From positions 1-18,357 of the forward strand of contig CAJMOJ010000042.1 of the NCBI GenBank assembly GCA_905215035.1: a stretch of 18,357 nt of DNA. Direction: 5' to 3'. This document shows, piece by piece, positions 6,716 to 13,298 of this stretch. Each line of letters opens with the position of its first letter. The first letter of the stretch is position 1. The notes below the pieces were generated by a model that saw only the letters and a program-made list of their open reading frames with translations, was not told the origin of the DNA and did no database searches. The translations under genes and the position numbers were made by a program. The DNA comes from an uncultured bacterium. GTDB lineage: Bacteria; Actinomycetota; Coriobacteriia; Coriobacteriales; Eggerthellaceae.

Positions 6716-7387
6716 ATGGATGTAAATCCTTCTTTAGAACAAAGTAGATTACTTAATAAACATCTTGAACTTGTTATACAAGAAAATAAAGTTACAAACC
6801 TGACACGCATTACTACATGGGAACAAGGTCAACTGCTCCATATTGAAGATTCGTTACAAGGTCTTACAGAAATAATACAAGCACCTAAAGGTTGTCTTAT
6901 TGATTTAGGAACAGGTGGAGGTTTTCCTGGTATTCCTTTATCAATTATGACAGGGCGCCAAACACTTCTTGTTGACTCAGTTGGTAAGAAGATTAAAGCG
7001 TTAGATCGAATTATTGTAGAACTTGATTTAATTGGTCAAATTGAAACCTATGCAGGTCGTGCTGAGGAATTAGCTCAACAAGAGCCAGAGTCTGCTGCAG
7101 TTATTACCGCACGCGCTCTTTCTTCACTTCCCTCCTTACTTGAATTAGCATCACCGCTTCTACAGCTTGGCGGGCATCTTGTTTGTTATAAAGGTCAACC
7201 TAGTGAGGAAGAGATTTCTCATGCACAAGAATTAGAATCATTATTAGGAATGAGATTAATACAACAACGCGAATTTGTTTTATCAGATCAAGTGACTCAT
7301 CGATCAATTATCGTTTTCGAAAAAATTAGTCAACCTAGTGTGAAATTGCCGAGACGTGTTGGTATGGCTCAAAAGAAACCGTATTAA
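6716..7387 (+). CDS. rsmG: 16S rRNA (guanine-527-N7)-methyltransferase RsmG
   Basis: Methylates G527 of 16S rRNA using S-adenosylmethionine; loss is known to give low-level streptomycin resistance in several species. It is 223 aa, a normal length. Visible features are NKVTNLTRI (24-32), HIEDS (42-46), the SAM-binding motif DLGTGGGFPGIPL (63-75), VDS at 86-88, and the standard C-terminus PRRVGMAQKKPY. The start ATG has AGGAA at 6706-6710. It ends the jag-rsmG pair; a parS-containing hairpin follows 71 bp downstream. Confidence 0.96.
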   Translation: MDVNPSLEQSRLLNKHLELVIQENKVTNLTRITTWEQGQLLHIEDSLQGLTEIIQAPKGCLIDLGTGGGFPGIPLSIMTGRQTLLVDSVGKKIKALDRIIVELDLIGQIETYAGRAEELAQQEPESAAVITARALSSLPSLLELASPLLQLGGHLVCYKGQPSEEEISHAQELESLLGMRLIQQREFVLSDQVTHRSIIVFEKISQPSVKLPRRVGMAQKKPY

Positions 7388-7458
7388 ATATTCTAGAAGA
7401 GGTATAAGACATAAACTCTTTCTTCTTTAAGGAATAGTTAATTAGGTTATATAAGCAA

Positions 7459-7500
7459 AAAACACCTGTAGTGTTTCACGTGAAACATTGCAGGTGTTTT
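7459..7500 (+). terminator. Terminator-like hairpin with parS as its tip
   Basis: AAAACACCTGTA (7459-7470) pairs with TGCAGGTGTTTT (7489-7500), counting one U-G pair. Between them lie G7471, the parS palindrome and T7488, which continue the pairing as another G-U and the parS arms. The whole 42-base segment therefore folds as one near-continuous hairpin with A's before it and TTTT at its end. It is the likely end of the rsmG transcript. Confidence 0.75.
7472..7487. promoter_or_regulatory. parS: parS site 2
   Basis: A second exact TGTTTCACGTGAAACA, 798 bp after site 1 and 243 bp before the parA start. It sits at the centre of the terminator-like hairpin at 7459-7500. Confidence 0.95.
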
Positions 7501-7693
7501 ATATATAAAAGACTATAACAAGCACGTATGTAAGCCATATAAAAGGTTTATGAGAGGTATAAAGCTGATAAATATTGTATAAGGCCAAGATAAACAAACG
7601 ATAAGAGTGTATTTCTATAATACTTACTGCAATACTTTTGGCCATTTCTCCTAAAAAGTATCTATGAGTGATTTTGTTTTACTGGGAATTCGC

Positions 7694-7699
7694 TATAAT
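7694..7699 (+). promoter_or_regulatory. parA promoter -10 (TATAAT)
   Basis: A consensus TATAAT lies 30 bases before the parA GTG. The -35 region (ATTTTG or TTTTGT, 16-17 bp spacing) is a weak match. AAAGGAG at 7718-7724 is the ribosome site. Confidence 0.55.
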
Positions 7700-7729
7700 C
7701 AAATCCAACATATCTAGAAAGGAGCTCTC

Positions 7730-8788
7730 GTGGGCTTTTTTGGGAATCTGAAACAAAGTTTAAATCCATCAGCGACTCCCACTCATCAATCTTCTGATAC
7801 ATCTCCAGAACAATCAGAGCAAGAAGAGCTAAAAGCTGCAGATGGCGCTCAAACCTCTACGGTTTTAGACGACAATAGTGAGGATATTGTCGTTATTGAG
7901 CGAGAAGTACCTCAAGAATCAATTGAGACTGAGGTAACTACCTCTGATGAGGAGGATGAGGAAGAAGATTTTGGTCCTCATTATGTCCCTTATAAAGAGA
8001 AACCTCCTGTAAATCATGTTATTGGCCAAACTAAAGTTTTTGCCATCATTAATCAAAAAGGTGGTGTTGGTAAATCAACAACTGCGGTTAATCTGGCTGC
8101 AGCATTGGGTTCTATGGGGAAAGAGGTTTTATTAGTAGACCTTGATCCACAAGGCAATGCGACGAGCGGTCTTGGTATTGATAAACGCGATGTTGAAGCA
8201 TGTGTTTACGACGTGTTGTTGGGTGATACAAGCGTTGAAGATGTTATTTTGGCTGGTGTAACTCAAGGAGTAGACGTATTACCATCTACTATTAACTTAG
8301 CTGGTGCAGAAGTCGAGCTAGTTAATGAAATGGCTCGCGAAAATCGTCTTAAAAGCGCTTTAGGTTCTCTTCGCGGTCGTTATGATTATATTTTAATCGA
8401 CTGTCCTCCTTCATTAGGTTTATTAACGATTAATGCGCTTGTTGCTGCAGATAAACTTCTTGTTCCTATTCAATGTGAATTTTACGCTCTTGAAGGTGTG
8501 ACAAAACTTCTTGATTCAATGAAGCGTGTCAAAAGTATCTTGAACCCAAGCTTAGATATCTTTGGTATCGTGCTTACTATGTACGATGGACGAACTAATC
8601 TTTCTAATAATGTTGCTGATGAAGTTCGTCAATACTTTGGTCCCGCGGTATTTGATGTAATGATTCCCCGCTCGGTAAAACTTTCCGAAGCTCCTAGTTA
8701 TGGACAATCAATTATTGAATTTGCTCCCGGTACTAAAGGTGCCGATGCTTATCTTGAATTAGCAAAAGAGGTGATCGCTCGTGGCTAA
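7730..8788 (+). CDS. parA: Chromosome-partitioning ATPase ParA (Soj) with acidic N-terminal extension
   Basis: A nucleoid-binding ATPase that moves ParB-parS complexes and, in some bacteria, also controls DnaA. The deviant Walker A is KGGVGKST (110-117), Walker A' VDLDPQGNAT (136-145) and Walker B ILIDCPP (221-227). LSEAPSYGQSI near the C-terminus is standard for Soj. The total is 352 aa against roughly 253 for B. subtilis Soj. The extra length is an N-terminal region of about 100 residues that is Asp/Glu-rich, with DEEDEEED at 73-80. It starts MGFFGNLKQSLNP, a small amphipathic-looking segment. The GTG at 7730 is supported by AAAGGAG five bases upstream. Its end overlaps parB by 8 bp. Confidence 0.96.
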   Translation: MGFFGNLKQSLNPSATPTHQSSDTSPEQSEQEELKAADGAQTSTVLDDNSEDIVVIEREVPQESIETEVTTSDEEDEEEDFGPHYVPYKEKPPVNHVIGQTKVFAIINQKGGVGKSTTAVNLAAALGSMGKEVLLVDLDPQGNATSGLGIDKRDVEACVYDVLLGDTSVEDVILAGVTQGVDVLPSTINLAGAEVELVNEMARENRLKSALGSLRGRYDYILIDCPPSLGLLTINALVAADKLLVPIQCEFYALEGVTKLLDSMKRVKSILNPSLDIFGIVLTMYDGRTNLSNNVADEVRQYFGPAVFDVMIPRSVKLSEAPSYGQSIIEFAPGTKGADAYLELAKEVIARG

Positions 8789-10274
8789 ACCAAAACAAAA
8801 AAGCGGCCTTGGTCGCGGCTTAAATGCATTATTCGACGCAGCTGAACCAATAGCTTCTGTCTCTCAGTCTGAGCAAAAACCAGAGCGTAAGCCTGAATCT
8901 CAACAGTCAACAGAGACTCCACAAGTTACGACACAAAAGCCGACCGAGGTTAAACAAACCCCTGATACTTCGGCAACCTCATCGTCGAAAGCTGCATCAG
9001 AGACACCAACAGGAAATAATCAATTATCTTCATCTTCTCAGGCAACTTCAAAAGAAAAGCCTGTCGTTGAAGAGGCTCACGATATTATTTTTAGTGACGA
9101 AGCGCTTGAAAATGCAAAGGTTGTTGAACGTGAGGCACGTCGTCCGCAACCACAACGCAGTACAGTAAGTCCTAAAAAGAAACCTCTTAAACCAAGCTTA
9201 ACAGAGTCGCTTGCGGCTTCACGCAGTGCTAAGGCTGCAAAAGAGGCACAGGGTCAGGCTACGTCTCCATCGCAAACCGTAGCTGCATCCCCAGAAGTAT
9301 CTCAATCGCCTACTTCATCACAAAGTAAATCGGTAGTAGATTCATCCAGCACCCAAAGGGTTTCTCAGCAACCTACACAACCTGCTGTAGAACCTGAAAT
9401 GGGAAGCATAAAGGCACAGGCTGAAGCAGCTAAAGCAAAAGTTGCTGCACCAACACCAGCTAAAAAGACTGATGAAAAGGGTGAGGTTGGTGAAGTTTCT
9501 CTCGCAAAGATTAACCCTAATCCTGATCAGCCACGTACAAGCTTTAAAAAGGATGAGATTGCAGAATTAGCTGCATCAATTAAGCGAGATGGTTTATTAC
9601 AGCCTATTTTGGTACGTAAGCGGGGAGAAACATACGAGATTATTGCGGGTGAGCGCCGCTATCAGGCTTGTAAATTATTAGGGATGGAGACAATACCGGT
9701 ACGTTACTGGAGTGCTGATAGTGACAAAGCTCTTGAGTTAGCATTGATTGAGAATATTCAACGTTCTGATCTTAATCCTATTGAAGAGGCGTATGGATAT
9801 AAGCGTCTCATGGAACGTAAAGGGATGACTCAATCAGAAGTGGCCCAGACTGTTTCAAAGGGACGTTCAACCATTGCTAATGCACTGCGTTTATTAGAAC
9901 TTCCTGAAGAAGCACAACAGCTTCTTTTTGAAGAAAAGATTACGGCAGGACATGCTCGTGCAATTCTCTCAATTCCTTCAGCTGAAGGTCGTAAAACACT
10001 TACCAAGAAATTAATGGAAGAAAAACTTTCGGTGCGTGAGGCAGAGTCAATTGCACGTTTGCTTGCTGGTAAGGAAGCTGCTCAAGGGAAACCTTCTAAG
10101 CGACAACCCGCTCCGCCAAGTTTCAAAAAAGCTGCGCGTGGCTTAACTCGTCTTCTTGCTACACCAGTACGTGTTAAAACAGTGCAAGGTAAAAATAAAA
10201 TTGAGATCCCATTTGAAACTGAAGAAGATCTCATGAGAATTGTGGAAGCAATTTTTCATTCTACAGAGTCTTAA
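8781..10274 (+). CDS. parB: Chromosome-partitioning protein ParB (Spo0J/Noc family) with long linker
   Basis: A CTP-dependent parS clamp. The N-terminus GLGRGLNALF (9-18) is the usual ParA-contacting segment. Residues 19-235 form a Q/S/T/A/K-rich low-complexity region about 200 residues long; it is normally short, so the protein is 497 aa against about 282 in B. subtilis Spo0J. The ParB/Srx domain starts at about 237, with NPDQPRTSF (247-255), GERRYQA (290-296) and ENIQRSDLNPIEEA (324-337), which correspond to the CTP-binding motifs. The helix-turn-helix is at 349-375 and the dimer domain at 455-497. The GTG at 8781 overlaps the end of parA by 8 bp, so translation is probably coupled. Exact parS sites are nearby. 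Confidence 0.96.
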   Translation: MAKPKQKSGLGRGLNALFDAAEPIASVSQSEQKPERKPESQQSTETPQVTTQKPTEVKQTPDTSATSSSKAASETPTGNNQLSSSSQATSKEKPVVEEAHDIIFSDEALENAKVVEREARRPQPQRSTVSPKKKPLKPSLTESLAASRSAKAAKEAQGQATSPSQTVAASPEVSQSPTSSQSKSVVDSSSTQRVSQQPTQPAVEPEMGSIKAQAEAAKAKVAAPTPAKKTDEKGEVGEVSLAKINPNPDQPRTSFKKDEIAELAASIKRDGLLQPILVRKRGETYEIIAGERRYQACKLLGMETIPVRYWSADSDKALELALIENIQRSDLNPIEEAYGYKRLMERKGMTQSEVAQTVSKGRSTIANALRLLELPEEAQQLLFEEKITAGHARAILSIPSAEGRKTLTKKLMEEKLSVREAESIARLLAGKEAAQGKPSKRQPAPPSFKKAARGLTRLLATPVRVKTVQGKNKIEIPFETEEDLMRIVEAIFHSTES

Positions 10275-10309
10275 AACTACTTCCTGAGATCAAATCTGAG
10301 ACTAGAAAA

Positions 10310-10329
10310 AGAGTTAATTCGATAACTCT
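10310..10329 (-). terminator. Possible minus-strand terminator after rlmN
   Basis: AGAGTTA and TAACTCT form a 7-bp stem around a 6-base loop. Read on the minus strand it runs into TTTTT (10306-10310), the layout of an intrinsic terminator. It would back up the stronger hairpin at 10356-10382. Confidence 0.45.
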
Positions 10330-10355
10330 ATAAAAAAGTAAAACCAACGTCTTAA

Positions 10356-10382
10356 AACCCCTCAGAACGCTTCTGAGGGGTT
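10356..10382. terminator. Bidirectional terminator between parB and rlmN
   Basis: AACCCCTCAGAA and TTCTGAGGGGTT make a perfect 12-bp stem with loop CGC. On the plus strand it is followed by ATTGTATTTT. On the minus strand the stem ends in a run of four T's (10354-10357). It lies between the convergent ends of parB and rlmN and should stop both. Confidence 0.9.
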
Positions 10383-10390
10383 ATTGTATT

Positions 10391-11437
10391 TTAGGAAAGA
10401 ATTTTGTTCTTAAGTTGACCGCAGGCACCAGCAATATCAGATCCGCGAGAGTTTCTGATGGTGGTTTCGACACCTGAACGGTTCAATTCCTTTTGAAATG
10501 ATTTAATCACTGCTTCACTACTTGGTTGGTAAGAACAATGATCAACCGAATTAAAAGGAATAAGGTTGATATGGCACAGGAGGTCCTCCGTAAACTCTAC
10601 TAACGACTCGAGAGCTTGAGGTGTGTCATTGAGATTTTTGATCATGAGGTATTCAAGCGATACGCGCCGATTGGTACGCTCTACGTATGACAGTAATGCT
10701 TCTTTAAGATTAGGAAGTGGCCAGCGAGCGCATTGTGGCATAAGTTCATCACGAATTGGTTGCTGAGCCGAATGGAGCGAAATTGCAAGAGTGAATTGTT
10801 CCGGTTCTTGGGCAAATCGTTCAATGCCTGAAATAACGCCACATGTTGAAACGGTAATATGGCGTGCTCCAATTTCTAATCCCTTTTTTGCGTTCATGAA
10901 ATGCAACGCTTCAAGGGTAGCATTGTAATTAAGGAATGGCTCCCCTTGTCCCATCGCTACGATGTGAGATACACGACTTTGAAAATCATTTTGAACTGTG
11001 ATGATTTGCAAAATCATTTCTCCAGCAGAAAGATTACGTGTAAGTCCCTCAGTACCGGTAGCGCAAAAAGCGCACTGCATAGGACATCCTGCCTGAGTGG
11101 AAAAACAGACAGTGATATGTTTTGGTTCTCCTGTATTTGTGGTATCAAATGAGGGTATACCGACCGTTTCTACCCTAACCCCATCGGCAAACTCCAGTAC
11201 ATACTTACGAGTTCCGTCGTGTGATACCTGTTTATCCACCACACGCGGTGGAATAAGCGGGTAGTGAATACTAAGATCTTCTCGCAATGATTGGGGGAGA
11301 TTAGTCATTACCTCGTAGCTTGCTGCACCCTTTTTATAGATCCAGTCAATGAGCTGTTGAGCTCGAAAAGAGGGCTGTCCAAGGTCTTGCAGGAGATTTT
11401 TGATCTCTGTGAGAGGATATGTCGTAATAGATTTCAT
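10391..11437 (-). CDS. rlmN: Dual-specificity 23S rRNA/tRNA m2A methyltransferase RlmN
   Basis: A radical-SAM enzyme that methylates C2 of A2503 in 23S rRNA and A37 in some tRNAs. The cluster motif CPMQCAFC gives C118, C122 and C125. The two cysteines used in methyl transfer in E. coli correspond to C111 and C339 (in RGSDIAGACGQL). MGQGEPFLNY (162-171) is also diagnostic. I chose the ATG at 11435-11437 (348 aa, MKSITTYPLT), which fits the family; the frame is open 33 codons further upstream but that part resembles nothing. The chosen start has a TATAAT only 7 bases upstream and no Shine-Dalgarno, so the mRNA may be leaderless. It lies on the lagging strand, divergent from ddl. Confidence 0.95.
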   Translation of the reverse strand: MKSITTYPLTEIKNLLQDLGQPSFRAQQLIDWIYKKGAASYEVMTNLPQSLREDLSIHYPLIPPRVVDKQVSHDGTRKYVLEFADGVRVETVGIPSFDTTNTGEPKHITVCFSTQAGCPMQCAFCATGTEGLTRNLSAGEMILQIITVQNDFQSRVSHIVAMGQGEPFLNYNATLEALHFMNAKKGLEIGARHITVSTCGVISGIERFAQEPEQFTLAISLHSAQQPIRDELMPQCARWPLPNLKEALLSYVERTNRRVSLEYLMIKNLNDTPQALESLVEFTEDLLCHINLIPFNSVDHCSYQPSSEAVIKSFQKELNRSGVETTIRNSRGSDIAGACGQLKNKILS

Positions 11438-11444
11438 GATGGCT

Positions 11445-11450
11445 ATTATA
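11445..11450 (-). promoter_or_regulatory. rlmN promoter -10 (TATAAT), likely leaderless
   Basis: On the minus strand a perfect TATAAT is followed by 7 bases and then the rlmN ATG, so initiation at the usual distance would put +1 at or within a base of the A of ATG. The -35 region (TCAAAG or ATCAAA) is weak. Confidence 0.6.
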
Positions 11451-11528
11451 CTCAGGTTAGATATCGCTTTGATATACTCAATGCAATAAATGGTTTCATC
11501 TTCGTAGGCGCTTAAAAGGAAGCATATT

Positions 11529-12464
11529 ATGGCCATTGTTCCTCAAAACACACGTGTTGCACTTTTATGTGGCGGAAAAAGTGGAGAACGTGAGATTTCA
11601 CTAGCCTCAGGAAAGGGCGTACAAACTGCTCTTACTGAAGCAGGATTCCAAGTTACCGTATTAGATCCAGCAGATAAACATGATCTTGTGAGTCTCATTG
11701 AGGAAGACTTTGATGTAGCGTTTATTGCTCTTCATGGTAAGTATGGTGAAGATGGTACGATCCAAGGCTTTCTAGAAACCATTGGACTTCCTTATACGGG
11801 TTCGGGTGTATGGTCGAGTGCGACAGCTCTTGATAAAGCGCGTGCTAAGGTGTTATATGAGCGATTTGATATCCGCACACCAAAATCATTTGAATTTACG
11901 GCTCAAGATGGCCTTACGGCAGCTGATATTGTGGATGAACTTGGGGTTGATTGCGTCATTAAGGCGGCAACTGAGGGTTCTGCACTTGGTGTATATATTT
12001 GCCACACTATCGAGGATATAGAAGCCGCTATAACGGCGGTATTTGAGATTGATAGCCACGCTTTAGCAGAAATGTTTATAGCGGGTGATGAATACACGAT
12101 TGCTGTATTAGGAAATGAGCAAGCAAAGGCGCTGCCCATAATTCAAATTGTCCCTATTAATGAGTTTTATGACTTTGAATCAAAATATGCCGTTGGTGGA
12201 TCAGAGCATATTTGTCCCGCTCCACTTACTCCTGAACAAACGGCGCAAGCGCAAGGTTTAGCACTTGCGGCTCATCAGGCCCTTGATTGTAGAGGTGTTT
12301 CTCGTACTGATCTTATTATGGATGACCAGGGGTTATTCTGGGTATTAGAGACCAATACTATTCCAGGCATGACCGCTACATCGTTGCTTCCTGATGCAGC
12401 GCGTGCTGATGGGATTTCGTTTAGCGAAGTATGCACCATGATGATTGAAAATGCACTCGCTTAA
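11529..12464 (+). CDS. ddl: D-alanine--D-alanine ligase
   Basis: An ATP-grasp enzyme that joins two D-alanines for peptidoglycan synthesis in the cytoplasm. At 311 aa it is the usual DdlB-type length. Landmarks are GEREIS with E20, HGKYGEDGT (69-77), EGSALGVY with S151, and the omega-loop pair K219-Y220 in ESKYAVGG. The tyrosine indicates D-Ala-D-Ala rather than the D-lactate specificity linked to vancomycin resistance. RTDLI and LETNTIPGMTATSLLP (273-288) bind metal and substrate. The start ATG has AAGGAAG (11516-11522) before it. rlmN diverges from it 91 bp upstream; a tail-anchored gene converges from downstream. Confidence 0.96.
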   Translation: MAIVPQNTRVALLCGGKSGEREISLASGKGVQTALTEAGFQVTVLDPADKHDLVSLIEEDFDVAFIALHGKYGEDGTIQGFLETIGLPYTGSGVWSSATALDKARAKVLYERFDIRTPKSFEFTAQDGLTAADIVDELGVDCVIKAATEGSALGVYICHTIEDIEAAITAVFEIDSHALAEMFIAGDEYTIAVLGNEQAKALPIIQIVPINEFYDFESKYAVGGSEHICPAPLTPEQTAQAQGLALAAHQALDCRGVSRTDLIMDDQGLFWVLETNTIPGMTATSLLPDAARADGISFSEVCTMMIENALA

Positions 12465-12487
12465 ACATGTTATAAACACGTTTAAGC
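12459..12487 (+). terminator. Weak hairpin overlapping the ddl stop codon
   Basis: GCTTAAACATG and CACGTTTAAGC pair over 11 positions with one mismatch around the loop TTATAAA. The stem contains the ddl TAA. No T-run follows, so it may protect the mRNA end rather than terminate it. The 123-bp gap to the convergent gene holds nothing else recognisable. Confidence 0.35.
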
Positions 12488-12587
12488 TCCACTATCAATA
12501 ACATACCGTAGAGTTATGGGTTTCAGAGCGTTTCAATCTGCTGTATAAGAGGTATCTACGACGGTTCGGTCTATTTATGCGACAGGC

Positions 12588-13232
12588 TTAAAACACACCA
12601 CAGAGATGAATAACATAAACAATAAGGGCTATAAGAAGCAAAATGAATGCCCAACCAGCAATCGTGCAACCTATGTTATTTTTGCGGGCTTGATCGACTA
12701 ATCGCTCAGTACTTGATCGTTCAGATTTAACAATAGCAGTACCTTTTTGCTTAGGGGGCAACTGATGGCGTCCAGTAGGGAACCATGATCCATTACTGTC
12801 AACAACTTGATTGAAACCTTTTGTACCTAACTTAAGATCAGGACGAACTCCTGAGCCAAGTTTTTTGCTTACAAGGGAAATCCAGTTAGAGAAGGCGCTT
12901 TCGTAGGTAGGATCATATGCGATAAGCGCAAGTTCACCCCAATAATAGCCAGGTTTTGGCTCTTCAGTAAAAGCAACAAAAACAAGCAATCCGGTAACAG
13001 CCCAACCTTTTGCTTTTAAAACCTCCACCTTATCAAGTACGTTATCATCAACGGTTCCCATCTTGATGCCAAAAGGATTGATAATATAACCCGTACGTTC
13101 ACCATCAGTATATTCAGATTCGATAGTAAAACGGTCACCCACCATATTGTCGGCTCCTAAGAACCCTGAAGCAGTACGCTTGTCTTCCGTCATAAACTTG
13201 ACGTATGCTCCGTAATATCCAATATCTGCCAT
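12588..13232 (-). CDS. Unrecognised tail-anchored membrane protein
   Basis: A 214-aa protein of unknown function. Residues 1-165 are soluble-looking with alternating hydrophobic strands (RTGYIINPFGIKMGTV, GWAVTGLLVFVAF, YYWGELALIAYD), suggesting a beta-rich domain. A short charged linker (166-186) leads to one C-terminal membrane helix (about 188-209) with only five residues after it. No signal peptide is present, so the soluble part should stay in the cytoplasm. The frame is open 33 codons further upstream, but I chose the ATG at 13230-13232, with GAGGAG at 13238-13243 on the minus strand. It diverges from the dinG-like gene 66 bp away and is on the lagging strand. A remote HIRAN-like fold crossed my mind but I cannot support it. 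Confidence 0.75.
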   Translation of the reverse strand: MADIGYYGAYVKFMTEDKRTASGFLGADNMVGDRFTIESEYTDGERTGYIINPFGIKMGTVDDNVLDKVEVLKAKGWAVTGLLVFVAFTEEPKPGYYWGELALIAYDPTYESAFSNWISLVSKKLGSGVRPDLKLGTKGFNQVVDSNGSWFPTGRHQLPPKQKGTAIVKSERSSTERLVDQARKNNIGCTIAGWAFILLLIALIVYVIHLCGVF

Positions 13233-13298
13233 GGTTTCTCCTCGAATCTTTGTGGAAGTTGGCCACAATAATGCATAAGCAATGATAGGCTTAGGTCT

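Larger units (their letters stand above)
7388..7729. other. rsmG-parA intergenic region
   Basis: A 342-bp gap. It holds the parS-centred hairpin (7459-7500), an AT-rich stretch with no recognisable gene, an inverted repeat ATACTTTT (7632-7639) / AAAAGTAT (7654-7661) preceded by another AATACTT, and the parA promoter and ribosome site. The inverted repeat could be an operator; nothing else in 7501-7625 is recognisable. Confidence 0.6.

Noticed and set aside
11232..11240. DnaA-box-like TTATCCACC inside rlmN
   Set aside because: One mismatch at the outer base, single, inside a coding region about 9 kb from the candidate origin; expected by chance.
11438..11536. N-terminal extension of rlmN to 11536
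   Set aside because: The extra 33 codons match nothing in RlmN, overlap the ddl start on the other strand, and would bury the TATAAT promoter.
12588..13232. HIRAN-domain assignment for the tail-anchored protein
   Set aside because: Only a vague strand pattern and no diagnostic motif; not enough to name the family.
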